From positions 62,001 to 126,000 of the forward strand of contig CAWCOF010000016.1 of NCBI GenBank assembly GCA_963797005.1: a stretch of DNA of 64,000 nucleotides, in the 5' to 3' direction. Below the pieces are notes generated by a model. It was not told where the DNA came from, searched no databases, and was given only the letters and a program-made list of their open reading frames with translations. This DNA comes from AWTP1-13 sp963797005. Lineage in GTDB: Bacteria; Pseudomonadota; Alphaproteobacteria; Rhizobiales; Hyphomicrobiaceae. Made by a program: the position numbers and the translations under genes. Shown one piece after another: positions 54,340-63,035 of this stretch (position 1 is the stretch's first letter; every line of letters begins with the position of its first letter).

Positions 54340-55043
54340 TACGGGCGACCTGGGCCATCATTCCGGTGAAGCAGCTTTCGCAGGCCAAGCGGCGGCTCGC
54401 GCCGGCGCTGCCTGCCGAGGCCCGCCGGCAGTTGGTACTCGTCATGCTGCGGGACGTCCTCGGCGTGCTCGCTCAGGTGGAGGAGATTGCCACAGTGCTC
54501 GTCGTCACGCCTGACGGTCAGGTCGCTGACGTCGCGCGTGCGGCGGGGGCTGCGGTGCTGCCCGAACCTCGCGCCGCCGGCCTCAACGCCGCCGTGAAAG
54601 CGGGACTGGCCTACGTGCGCGAGCACGGCGCAACCGAGGCTCTGGTTCTGCCGGCCGACGTCCCGCTGGCGACGGCCGACGAACTGCGCCGGATCGTCAG
54701 GGGCAATGGGGCCAGCGAGCCGCCACGAGCCGTGCTCGTCCCCTCGCACGACGGGGGGGGTACGAATGCCCTTCTCATGTCCCCGCCCGGCATCCTGCAG
54801 GCGAGCTTCGGCCCGGGCAGCTTTTTGCGGCACCTGGGCCAAGCGGTCGCGCGCAAGGTCGACGTTCAGGTCCTTCAACCGCCCGGCCTCGCCAGAGACA
54901 TCGACGTACCGCACGACCTCGCCGGCCTGATGTCGGAGAAGCGGGGCGCAGCCGACTATGCCTTCGTCGGGGCCTTCCTCGGGGCCTGCCTGGGTGATCC
55001 CGAGCACCGCCCGCACCTTCCCATGCAACGGACAGAGCCATGA
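54336..55043 (+). CDS. cofC: 2-phospho-L-lactate (or related) guanylyltransferase
   Basis: This 235-residue protein activates a phospho-acid (2-phospholactate, phosphoenolpyruvate or 3-phosphoglycerate in different organisms) with GTP for F420 synthesis. Motifs are WAIIPVKQLSQAKRRLAPAL at the N-terminus, MLRDVLGVLAQVEE, AGLNAAVKAGL, VLPADVPLATADELRRIV and SHDGGGTNALLMSPP. FGPGSFLRHLGQA follows. Which donor it prefers cannot be read safely from the sequence. The overlap with cofD and with the fused cofGH gene (4 bp each) places it in one transcript. Confidence 0.93.
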   Translation: MIRATWAIIPVKQLSQAKRRLAPALPAEARRQLVLVMLRDVLGVLAQVEEIATVLVVTPDGQVADVARAAGAAVLPEPRAAGLNAAVKAGLAYVREHGATEALVLPADVPLATADELRRIVRGNGASEPPRAVLVPSHDGGGTNALLMSPPGILQASFGPGSFLRHLGQAVARKVDVQVLQPPGLARDIDVPHDLAGLMSEKRGAADYAFVGAFLGACLGDPEHRPHLPMQRTEP

Positions 55044-57536
55044 ACGCCGCCCTGCGAACGTCACTCGCCGCTGCCGAAGCCGGGGGCCCGCTCAACCGCG
55101 AGCAAGCTCTGGCCCTGGCCGATATCGGCGACGATCTCGACCCGCTCACCGCATTGGCCGAGCGCCTGTGCCTCGCCGGTCATGGCACGCGCGTCACCTT
55201 CTCCAAGAAGGTGTTCATCCCGCTCACCCAGCTCTGCCGCGACGTGTGCCACTACTGCACCTTCGCGCATGCCCCCCGCACTGGCGAGCCGGCCTATCTC
55301 TCCCCCGACGCCGTGCTCGCCATCGCCCGCGCCGGCCAGGCCGCCGGCTGCAAGGAAGCCCTGTTCACGCTGGGCGATCAGCCGGAACGGCGCTACGCAG
55401 CCGCCCGCCAAGCTCTGGCCGGGCTCGGCGCGGACTCGACGCTCGCCTACCTGGAGTCTTCCGCAGCGCTCGTGCTCAAGGAGACCGGCCTGCTGCCGCA
55501 TCTCAATCCCGGCGTGATGGACGAAGCCTGGCTCGGCCGGCTGCGCAAGGTGTCGGTCTCGCAGGGCATCATGCTGGAGACGGCGTCGGACCGGCTCTCG
55601 CGGCGCGGCGGCCCGCACTTCGGCTCGCCCGACAAGGTGCCCGCCGTGCGGCTGGCGACATTGGAGGCCGCGGGCCGGGCGCGCGTACCGTTCACCACTG
55701 GCATCCTGATCGGCATCGGTGAGACGCGCGCCGAGCGCATCGAGGCGCTGCTCGCCATCCGCGATGTGCACGGGCGCCACGGCCATATCCAGGAGATCAT
55801 CATCCAGAATTTCCGCGCCAAGCCGGGCACGCGCATGGCCGGCGCGGCGGAGCCCTCGCTCGAGGAGCAGGTGTGGACCATCGCTGCGGCGCGCCTCGTC
55901 TTCGGCCCGGCCATGAACATCCAGGCCCCGCCCAACCTGCGCCCCGAGGGTCTGGCGCAGCTCGTCAAGGCCGGCATCAACGACTGGGGCGGCGTGTCGC
56001 CGGTGACGCCCGATCACGTCAACCCCGAGGCGCCCTGGCCCCACCTCGCCGACCTGGAGCGGGCGACGGAGCGCGCCGGCCGCACGTTGGTGGAGCGCGT
56101 GGCCATCTATCCTGAGTTCCTCCCTGTCATCCCGGCCGGAGCGCGGCAGCGCGGAGAGCCGGGACCCAGGAGCAACAGAGGGAATGCGTCGATGGCCCTG
56201 GGTCCCGGATATTTCGCTGACGCGAAATTCCGGGATGACAGCTGGCTCGACCCGGCGCTGCGCACGCCCGTGCTGCGGCACGTCGATGCGACGGGCCTCG
56301 CGCGGGAAGATGTGTGGGCGCCGGGCACCGATCAGCAGCTGCCCGCGCCTCTGATCGCGCGCGTCCGCACACCGTCGGCGCAACCTTCCGCCGCGATCGC
56401 CAAGACGCTCGATCGCGTCGCCGCCGGCGAGACCCTCGGCGAAGCCGATATTGTGGGCCTCTTTGACGCGCGCGGCAGCGATTTCGCCGCCGTCTGCCAG
56501 GCCGCCGACCGGCTCCGGGCTGCGCGCGTCGGCGATGGCGTCACCTATGTCGTCAATCGCAACATCAACTACACCAACATCTGCAGCTATGGCTGCAAGT
56601 TCTGCGCCTTCTCCAAGGGCCGCCACAACCTCGGCCACCGCGACGCCCCCTACGATCTCGACCTCGAGGAGATCGCAAACCGCACGGCGGAGGCCTGGGC
56701 GCGCGGCGCCACCGAGGTCTGCCTGCAGGGGGGCATCGGGCCGCGCTACACCGGCAAGACTTATCTCGCCATCGTCGAAGCCGTGAAGCTGGCGGCGCCC
56801 GAAATCCATGTGCACGCCTTCTCGCCGCTCGAAGTCCGGCAAGGGCGCAACGACGCTCGGGCTTTCACTCTTCGACTATCTCTCGCGCGTGAAAGACGTG
56901 GGGCTCGCGAGCCTGCCCGGCACCGCTGCGGAGATCCTCGACGACGAAGTGCGCGCCGTGCTGTGCCCCGACAAGCTCTCCACCGACGAATGGCTGGAGG
57001 TGATGGAGACCGCACACGCGGTTGGCCTCAGGAGCACGGCCACCATCATGTTCGGCCACGTCGACGGATACCGCCACTGGGCGCGGCACCTTCTGCGCGT
57101 GCGCTCGCTGCAGGAGAGGACGGGCGGCTTCACCGAGTTCGTGCCGCTGCCCTTCGTGCATATGGAGGCGCCGATCTACCTCAAGGGGCAGTCGCGCAAG
57201 GGGCCGACCTTCCGCGAGGCGGTGCTCATGCATGCCGTGGCGCGGCTGGTGCTCGATCCGCTGATCGTCAACATCCAGACGTCCTGGGTGAAGATGGGGC
57301 CGGACGGCGCCGCGCTCTGCCTGGACGCCGGCGCCAACGACCTGGGTGGCGTGCTCATGAACGAGTCGATCACGCGCGCCGCCGGCGCCATGCACGGGCA
57401 GGAGATGGGGGCCGACGAGCTGGAGCGGCTGATCCTGCGGAGCGGCCGCCGGCCGCAACAGCGCACGACGCTCTATGGTACGGCGGAAGCCAGGCTGCCG
57501 GCGCCCACCGGACAGGGTCTGCAGGCGGCCGAGTAG
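55040..57536 (+). CDS. cofGH: Fused FO synthase (CofG-CofH) with an inserted repeat and one frame break
   Basis: FO synthase joins tyrosine to 5-amino-6-ribitylaminouracil to build the deazaflavin FO. Both radical-SAM halves are in one chain of about 831 residues. The CofG half has the [4Fe-4S] motif CRDVCHYC (Cys66, 70, 73), and the CofH half has ICSYGCKFC near 56580-56605. A 118-bp palindromic repeat (separate entry) adds about 40 residues after VAIYPEF, in the linker between the halves. One apparent extra base lies near 56844 (CAAGGGCGC for CAAGGCGC). Actinobacterial FbiC is also a fusion. The overlap with cofC (ATGA) makes this the last gene of the core unit. Confidence 0.92.
56124..56241. 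repeat. Palindromic repeat inside the cofGH coding sequence
   Basis: The element begins CTGTCATCCCGG and ends CCGGGATGACAG, a perfect 12-bp terminal inverted repeat. Within it, CCGGGACCCAGG and CCTGGGTCCCGG form a second inverted pair. It lies in the open frame and adds about 40 residues (positions about 362-401) with no counterpart in FbiC. Intergenic repeats with TGTCATCCCGG ends are widespread in alphaproteobacterial genomes as far as I know. I saw no other full copy in this window. Confidence 0.85.
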
Positions 57537-57575
57537 ACTACACGCGCCCGTTTGCGTTGGCGTCGACCGCTCCTG

Positions 57576-57824
57576 TCAGAACGTCGCCCCCTCATCGGGG
57601 ATGTTGAGCACGGTCCCGCACGCCTTGCAGTGGATCGCATCGAAGTCGTGACGCTGCAATCCGCATGTCGGGCAAGGGAAACGCACCTTGCTCGGTTGCA
57701 GCAGCGTCCGCACGAGCCGCAGAAAGAGCGCATGGTTGCGAGGGATTGGCGTATCGCAGCGACCGCGGCGGTCGCCCCTGGATTGCGGCCCGCACATGCC
57801 GCATAACAGGACGTTTCCTGGCAC
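57576..57824 (-). CDS. Small zinc-ribbon-like protein
   Basis: This 82-residue frame ends in RNHALFLRLVRTLLQPSKVRFPCPTCGLQRHDFDAIHCKACGTVLNIPDEG, where CPTCG and CKACG form a zinc-ribbon-like pair. The first 30 residues hold three more cysteines. A start at MCGPQS, 27 bases in, is possible. It is convergent with cofGH and divergent from the VIT1-type gene, whose ATG lies 18 bp away. The ribbon argues for a real gene. Function is unknown. Confidence 0.6.
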   Translation of the reverse strand: MPGNVLLCGMCGPQSRGDRRGRCDTPIPRNHALFLRLVRTLLQPSKVRFPCPTCGLQRHDFDAIHCKACGTVLNIPDEGATF

Positions 57825-57841
57825 GGGGTCAAAAGAATCGC

Positions 57842-58399
57842 ATGTCGTCTATCGAACGCCCAAAATCCGGCCCGCCTCTGCGCGGGCTGGCCCCGACGAT
57901 CCGCAAGTATCTGCCTGACCTCGTCTATGGAGCCAACGACGGGGTCGTCACCACGTTCGCAGTCGTTTCCGGGGTGGTCGGGGCGGCGCTATCGACGACC
58001 GTCATCATCATCATGGGTTTTGCCAATCTGTTCGCCGACGGCTTCTCGATGGGGGCCAGCAACGTCCTGTCGCGGCGCTCCGATACGGACCACGGCTCGA
58101 TCCCGACGCTGAGGAAGGCCACGGGGCACGGTGTTGCAACCTTCATCGGGTTCGTCTCGGCGGGTGTCGTTCCCCTCCAAGCCTACCTGCTGCCCTGGTT
58201 CGAGGACGTGCGGTTCGCCGCAGCGACGATCCTTGCTGTCACGACCCTCTTCGCCGTAGGCGCGGGCCGCGCATTCTTCACTGGGCGCGGTTGGCTCGTC
58301 TCAGGGATGGAAATGCTGCTCATCGGCGCGGTGGCCGGCGCCGTGGCCTACGGGGTGGGCGTGCTCGGGGCCGCAGTCGTGCGCGAGATGAGCCCGTAA
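57842..58399 (+). CDS. VIT1/CCC1 family transporter
   Basis: This 185-residue membrane protein belongs to the VIT1/CCC1 iron/manganese transporter family. The hallmark is LPDLVYGANDGVVTTFAVVSGVVGAALSTTVIIIMGFANLFADGFSMGASNVLSRRS. Three more helices follow (VATFIGFVSAGVVPLQAYLL, AAATILAVTTLFAVGAGRAFF and MEMLLIGAVAGAVAYGVGVLG). It lacks the long metal-binding loop of plant VIT1 and so is a short bacterial form. The start ATG at 57842 is chosen from the hydrophobic pattern. It precedes the aldehyde dehydrogenase operon by 95 bp. Confidence 0.87.
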   Translation: MSSIERPKSGPPLRGLAPTIRKYLPDLVYGANDGVVTTFAVVSGVVGAALSTTVIIIMGFANLFADGFSMGASNVLSRRSDTDHGSIPTLRKATGHGVATFIGFVSAGVVPLQAYLLPWFEDVRFAAATILAVTTLFAVGAGRAFFTGRGWLVSGMEMLLIGAVAGAVAYGVGVLGAAVVREMSP

Positions 58400-58494
58400 C
58401 GCTTAGGAGCAGGGCGCCCATGGCAATGGCATGCCGGTCCCAAAGCATCTATCTTGGGCGGCGAAATCCGGAAGGAAGGGAGGAAGAGACCGAC

Positions 58495-59937
58495 ATGGCA
58501 ACGGCCGTCCGAACGAAACCCGCAGCCACGGCGAAAGACGGCGACGCGGTAGCCGCGCTGGTCGCAAATGCCCGCATGGCCATGGCAGCCTATGCGAAGG
58601 AGATCGCGGCGCACGGCCAGTCCCGCATCGATGAGGCGGTAACGGCGCTCGCCTGGTCCATCTACAAGCCGGAGAACGCCCGGCGCCTTGCCGAGCTCGC
58701 GGTCGAGGCGACCGAGCTCGGCGATGTCGAGAGCAAGGTCATCAAGAACCAGCGCAAGACCTTCGGCACCCTGCGCGACCTGCTTCGCGTCAAGTCGACC
58801 GGGGTCATCGAGGAGATCCCGGAAAAGGGGATCGTCAAGTGGGCGAAGCCCGTGGGCGTGGTGGCGGCGATCACGCCATCGACGAACCCCAGCGCCACGC
58901 CGGTGAACAAGGCGATGATGGCGCTGAAGGGCGGCAATGCGATCATCATCGCGCCGCCGCCGACCGGCTGGGCGGCCACCATGCCCACGGTCGCCGGCAT
59001 GCGTGCCGAGCTTAAGAAGATCGGGCTTCCGGAAAACCTCGTCCAGATCCTTCCTGCTCCGGTGACGCGCGAGGCGACTGCACGGCTGATGGAGCTCTGC
59101 GACCTCGTTGTCGCCACGGGCAGCCAGGCCAACGTCAAGGCGGCCTACAAGTCGGGCAAGCCGGCCCTCGGCGTCGGGCTCGGCAATGCGCCCGTCATCA
59201 TCGACGACAGCGCCGATCTCGACGATGCGGCGCACAAGATCATGCTGTCCAAATGCTTCGACTATGCCACGAGCTGCTCATCGGAGAACGCCGTCATCAT
59301 CACTGACGCCGTCTACGACAAGGCGATCGAGGCATTGGCCCGTCAGGGCGGCTATCTGGCGACGGCCCAGGAGCGCCGGCGCATCATCGAGCGCTTGTGG
59401 GTCGACGGCAAGCTCAACCGCGCCGTCATCGCGCAGGGGCCCAAGGCACTGATCGATGTCTTCGAGCTGGGTCCGAAAGCGCAGGGCTGCAAGTTCGTGA
59501 TGGCCGAGGAGACCGGCATCGGCAAGGCGCATCCGCTCTCCGGCGAGAAGCTGTCGCTTGTGCTCGCCGTCTATCGCGCAAAGGATTTCGCCGATGCCAA
59601 GGGCATCGTGCGCGCGATCCTGGACTACCAGGGCAAAGGCCACTCCTGCGGCATCCATACCAAGGACCTGGCGCATGCGCGCGAGCTTGCAGCCGATATC
59701 GATGTCGTGCGCGTTCTCGTCAATCAGGCGCACGCCTTCGGCAACGGGGGCAGCTTCGACAATGGCCTGCCCTTCACGCTGACCATGGGGTGCGGCACGT
59801 GGCAGGCGAACGCGTTCTCGGACAATCTCAACTGGCGGCACTTCGTCAACATCACCCACCTCGTGACCACGATCCCGGAGGACAAGCCGAGCGAGGAAGC
59901 GCTGTTCGGCGCTTATTGGCAGAAGTACGGGAAGTGA
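58495..59937 (+). CDS. Acylating aldehyde dehydrogenase, probable sulfoacetaldehyde dehydrogenase
   Basis: This 480-residue protein belongs to the CoA-acylating aldehyde dehydrogenase group (AdhE/EutE/SauS type). It interconverts an aldehyde, NAD(P), CoA and acyl-CoA. Seen are VVAAITPSTNPSATPVNKAMMALKGGNAIIIAPP, ATGSQANVKAAYKSGKPALGVGLGNAPVIID, FDYATSCSSENAVI with the catalytic cysteine, and NLNWRHFVNITHLVTTIPEDKPSEEALFGAYWQKYGK. The ending resembles acylating sulfoacetaldehyde dehydrogenases (SauS/SqwD), so this is the best guess. Acetaldehyde or another short aldehyde cannot be excluded. A GGAAGGGAGGAAGAG site precedes the ATG. A two-subunit acid-CoA ligase follows at once. Confidence 0.8.
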   Translation: MATAVRTKPAATAKDGDAVAALVANARMAMAAYAKEIAAHGQSRIDEAVTALAWSIYKPENARRLAELAVEATELGDVESKVIKNQRKTFGTLRDLLRVKSTGVIEEIPEKGIVKWAKPVGVVAAITPSTNPSATPVNKAMMALKGGNAIIIAPPPTGWAATMPTVAGMRAELKKIGLPENLVQILPAPVTREATARLMELCDLVVATGSQANVKAAYKSGKPALGVGLGNAPVIIDDSADLDDAAHKIMLSKCFDYATSCSSENAVIITDAVYDKAIEALARQGGYLATAQERRRIIERLWVDGKLNRAVIAQGPKALIDVFELGPKAQGCKFVMAEETGIGKAHPLSGEKLSLVLAVYRAKDFADAKGIVRAILDYQGKGHSCGIHTKDLAHARELAADIDVVRVLVNQAHAFGNGGSFDNGLPFTLTMGCGTWQANAFSDNLNWRHFVNITHLVTTIPEDKPSEEALFGAYWQKYGK

Positions 59938-59944
59938 CGCAGCC

Positions 59945-61100
59945 ATGAATTTCGAGGAACACGCCGGCAAGCGCGTGTTGCGTGATGCCGGCATCCAAGT
60001 CCCCGATGGCTCGGTCACGAACAGCCCGGACGGCGCGGCCGAGCTTGCGCGGACAATCGGGCCTTGCGTGATCAAGGCCCAAGTGCCGACGGGAAAGCGC
60101 GGCAAGGCCGGCGGCATCAAGCTTGCCGCGGACCCGGCCGAGGCCCGTCGCCATGCCGCCTCGATCCTCGGCATGACGATCGGCGACTACGTCGTGACGC
60201 GGGTGCTGGTCGATCCGCAGGTCAAAATCGCCCGCGAGATGTATGCGGCCGTGCTCAACGACCCCGAGACCAAGGGGCCGCTCCTGCTGTTCTCGCCCGA
60301 TGGCGGGATGGACATCGAGGAGCTTGCCGCCACGCGTCCCGAAAGCCTGATCCGGCTGCCGATCGACATCCGCACCGGGCTCAGCGAGAAAGCCCTGGAA
60401 GCCGCGTTGCCGGCGAAGCTGCCCTGCGCGCCGGACAAGCTGATCGCGGTAGCTGACGAAGCTCTACGCGGCCTATGCGGGGAGCGACGCAGAGCTGCTC
60501 GAAATCAATCCGCTGGTGGTCACGGACGCCGGCGATCTCGTCGCGCTCGACTGCAAGCTGACCCTTGACGACAGCGCCTTGCAGCGGCAGGCGGAGCTTG
60601 CCAAGCTGGGCTCTCCCGACAAGTTGACGGATCTCGAGACCCGCGCGCGGGCGTTGCACCTCAAGTACGTCGAGCTCGGCGGCGAGGTCGGCGTGTTGGC
60701 GAACGGCGCAGGCCTCACCATGACGACCATGGATGCGATCCGCCACTTCGGCGGCGAGCCCGCCAACTTCATGGAGATCGGCGGCGACAGCTACACCAAG
60801 GCGACGCCGGCGCTCCAGATCGTGCTCGCAAACCCGCGCGTGAAATGCCTGCTGGTGAATTTCTGCGGCGCCTTCGCGCGCACCGACGTGATGGCCGAGG
60901 GCGTGATCAACGCCTGGCTCGAGCTGAAGCCGGCCATGCCGATCATCTTCACGATCCACGGCACGGGCGAGGACGAGGCGGTCGCCATGGTCAAGGAGCG
61001 CCTCGGCATCACGCCGCACGACTTGATGGACGATGCCGTCAAGGCGGCGGTCGCGGCGGCGAAGGCGGGCAAGGTTTCGACGACCGGAGCGCCGCGATGA
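59945..61100 (+). CDS. ADP-forming acid-CoA ligase beta subunit (SucC-like), one frame break
   Basis: This protein of about 384 residues matches the ATP-grasp beta subunit of succinyl-CoA synthetase-type ligases. It has EEHAGKRVLRDAGIQVPDG, VIKAQVPTGKRGKAGGIKLA, EINPLVVTDAGDLVALDCK and VLANGAGLTMTTMDAIRHFGGEPANFMEIGGD. Differences from SucC include CGAFARTD where SucC has GGIVRCD, so succinate is probably not the substrate. One apparent extra base lies near 60457 (GACGAAGCTC for GACAAGCTC). It follows the aldehyde dehydrogenase by 7 bp and overlaps the alpha-subunit gene by 4 bp. Confidence 0.88.
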
Positions 61101-61978
61101 TCATGCGCGGCCACGAGACGGTTCTCGTCCAGGGCATCACCGGCAAGCAGGGCACGTTCTGGGCCGAGAAGATGCGCGACTACGGCACCAAGGTCATCGG
61201 CGGGGTGAACCCGAAGCGGGGCGGCGAGACGCATCTGGAGCTTCCCGTCTGGGCGAGCGCCAAGGATGCCGCCAAGGCGACCAGGATCGATGCCGCCGTC
61301 ATGTTCGTGCCGCCCTTCGGCGTGAAGGCGGCGGCGCTCGACATCATCGAGGCCGGCATCGGCAAGGTCGTCTGCCTGACCGAGCACGTGCCCGTGCAGG
61401 ACACGATGTACCTGCTTGCTGCCGCCCGGGAGCGGGGCTGCCGGGTCATCGGGCCCAACACGGCGGGTCTCGTCACCACGGGGGAGTGCTTCGTCGGCTT
61501 CATGCCGGCCTTCAACCCGCGCGTCTTTCGGCCCGGGTCCGTGGGCGTCGTCTCGCGATCGGGGAGCCTCGGCACGCTGCTCTGCCTCAACCTGGTGCAG
61601 GCCGGGCTCGGCATCTCCTCCTTCGTCGGCATCGGTGGCGATCCGATCATCGGCACGACGACGCTCGACGCACTCCAGGCGCTTGCTGGCGATGAGCGGA
61701 CCAAGGCAATCGCGCTCGTCGGCGAGATCGGCGGCTCGATGGAGGAGGAAGCGGCTGAGTACGCGCGCGGGATGAAGAAGCCGATAGCAGCCTTCATCGC
61801 GGGCGCGGCCTCGCCGCCCGGCAAGAAGATGGGGCACGCCGGCGCCATCGTCCTCGGCGACAAGGGGTCGTATGCGGGCAAGAAGGCCGCGCTCGAGGCG
61901 GCGGGGGTCGCCGTCTCACCTACTCCGAATGGCGTGGCCCTGGCCCTGCGGGAGCGGCTTGCAGCGAGCCGGGGATAG
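61097..61978 (+). CDS. ADP-forming acid-CoA ligase alpha subunit (SucD-like)
   Basis: This 293-residue protein matches the alpha subunit of succinyl-CoA synthetase-type ligases. It has VLVQGITGKQGTFWAEKMRDYGTKVIGGVNPKRGGETHL for CoA binding, GPNTAGLVTTGECFVGFMP and GVVSRSGSLGTLLCLNLV. The phosphorylated histidine lies in KKMGHAGAIVLGD. SRSGSLGT differs from SRSGTLTYE of SucD. Malate thiokinase and sulfoacetate-CoA ligase (SqwKL-type) share this fold. The aldehyde dehydrogenase at the head of the operon favours an aldehyde-derived acid. Together the three genes could make ATP by substrate-level phosphorylation. Confidence 0.88.
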   Translation: MIMRGHETVLVQGITGKQGTFWAEKMRDYGTKVIGGVNPKRGGETHLELPVWASAKDAAKATRIDAAVMFVPPFGVKAAALDIIEAGIGKVVCLTEHVPVQDTMYLLAAARERGCRVIGPNTAGLVTTGECFVGFMPAFNPRVFRPGSVGVVSRSGSLGTLLCLNLVQAGLGISSFVGIGGDPIIGTTTLDALQALAGDERTKAIALVGEIGGSMEEEAAEYARGMKKPIAAFIAGAASPPGKKMGHAGAIVLGDKGSYAGKKAALEAAGVAVSPTPNGVALALRERLAASRG

Positions 61979-61996
61979 AAAGGCGAGTGGCACGCC

Positions 61997-62992
61997 TCAC
62001 GCGGTCGCCAGGACGATCGCCGACGTCAGGACGATATCGTCGACGCTTGCGCCGCGCGACAGATCGCTGACCGGCTTGGCGAAGCCCTGCAGGAAGGGGC
62101 CGAGCGCCGTCGCATTGCCGAGCCATTGGGTCAGCTTGTAGGCGATGTTGGCAGAGTCGAGGTCGGGGAACACCAGCACGTTGGCCCGGCCCGCCGTCTC
62201 GCCGATCTCCTTCAGCTTCTTTTGCGCGACCGAGGCAACGACGGCCGCATCCGCCTGCAGCTCGCCGTCGATCTTGAGCGCGGGCGCGCGCTCGCGCGCG
62301 AGCGCGACCGCCTGGCGCACCTTGTCCACGCGCGGGTGTTGCGCACTGCCCTTGGTGGAGAAGGACAGCAATGCCACGCGCGGCTCCTCGTCGAGCAGCC
62401 GTTCCGCGCTGCGAGCCGAAGCGATGGCGATGTCGGCGAGCTCGCTCGCCGTCGGGTCGGCGTTGACCGCACAGTCGGCAAAGATGAAGGGCTTGGGGCC
62501 CCGCCCCAGGAAATCGGCGGCAATCATCAGGAAATAGCTCGACGGCAGGGCGATGCCCTCCGCGACGCCGACCGTCATCAGGCTCGCCTCGATGATGCGC
62601 CGCGTGGCGTTGGCCGCGCCCGCAACCATCGCGTCGGCCTCGCCCTGGCGCAGCATCATGCCGCCGAAATAGAGGGGCTTCGTCACGAGCCGCTTCGCCA
62701 CCTGCGGCGTCATCGTCTGCCGGATGCCCGCGCAGACCTCGGCATAGGCCGGCAGGCGCGGGTCCCGCGCCGGATCGATGATCTCGATGTCTCGGCAGTC
62801 GACACCGGCTCCGTCGGCGGCCGCTTTGACCCCTTCAACCGGCCCGATCAGGATCGGCACCGCCAGGCCCTCGTCCTTGAGGCGGCGCGCGGCTGCGAGG
62901 ATGCGCGCGTCCTCGCCCTCCGGCAGCACGACTTTCAGGTTGCGCCGTCGTGCGCTATCGAGGATACGGTCGATCTGATCCATGGCGGCCAA
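61997..62992 (-). CDS. pta: Phosphate acetyltransferase
   Basis: This 331-residue protein converts acetyl phosphate and CoA to acetyl-CoA and phosphate, or the reverse. It is the single-domain form: VVLPEGEDARILAAARRL near the N-terminus, YFGGMMLRQGEADAMVAGAANATRRIIEASL, FADCAVNADPTASELADIAIASA, LLSFSTKGSAQHPRVDKVRQA and GRANVLVFPDLDSANIAYKL. It is convergent with the ligase operon (18 bp apart) and divergent from the citrate synthase gene (43 bp). Single-domain Pta is common beside xsc, whose product releases acetyl phosphate, but xsc itself is not in the window. Confidence 0.93.
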   Translation of the reverse strand: MAAMDQIDRILDSARRRNLKVVLPEGEDARILAAARRLKDEGLAVPILIGPVEGVKAAADGAGVDCRDIEIIDPARDPRLPAYAEVCAGIRQTMTPQVAKRLVTKPLYFGGMMLRQGEADAMVAGAANATRRIIEASLMTVGVAEGIALPSSYFLMIAADFLGRGPKPFIFADCAVNADPTASELADIAIASARSAERLLDEEPRVALLSFSTKGSAQHPRVDKVRQAVALARERAPALKIDGELQADAAVVASVAQKKLKEIGETAGRANVLVFPDLDSANIAYKLTQWLGNATALGPFLQGFAKPVSDLSRGASVDDIVLTSAIVLATA

Positions 62993-63035
62993 TTTTCAAC
63001 GACAGCGCGGCAGGCGAGTGAGTGATGGTGCATCA

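Noticed and set aside
59945..61978. Calling the ligase pair succinyl-CoA synthetase or malate thiokinase
   Set aside because: Substrate-side motifs differ from SucCD and the lead gene is an acylating aldehyde dehydrogenase. No other serine-cycle gene adjoins it, although malate thiokinase is not excluded.
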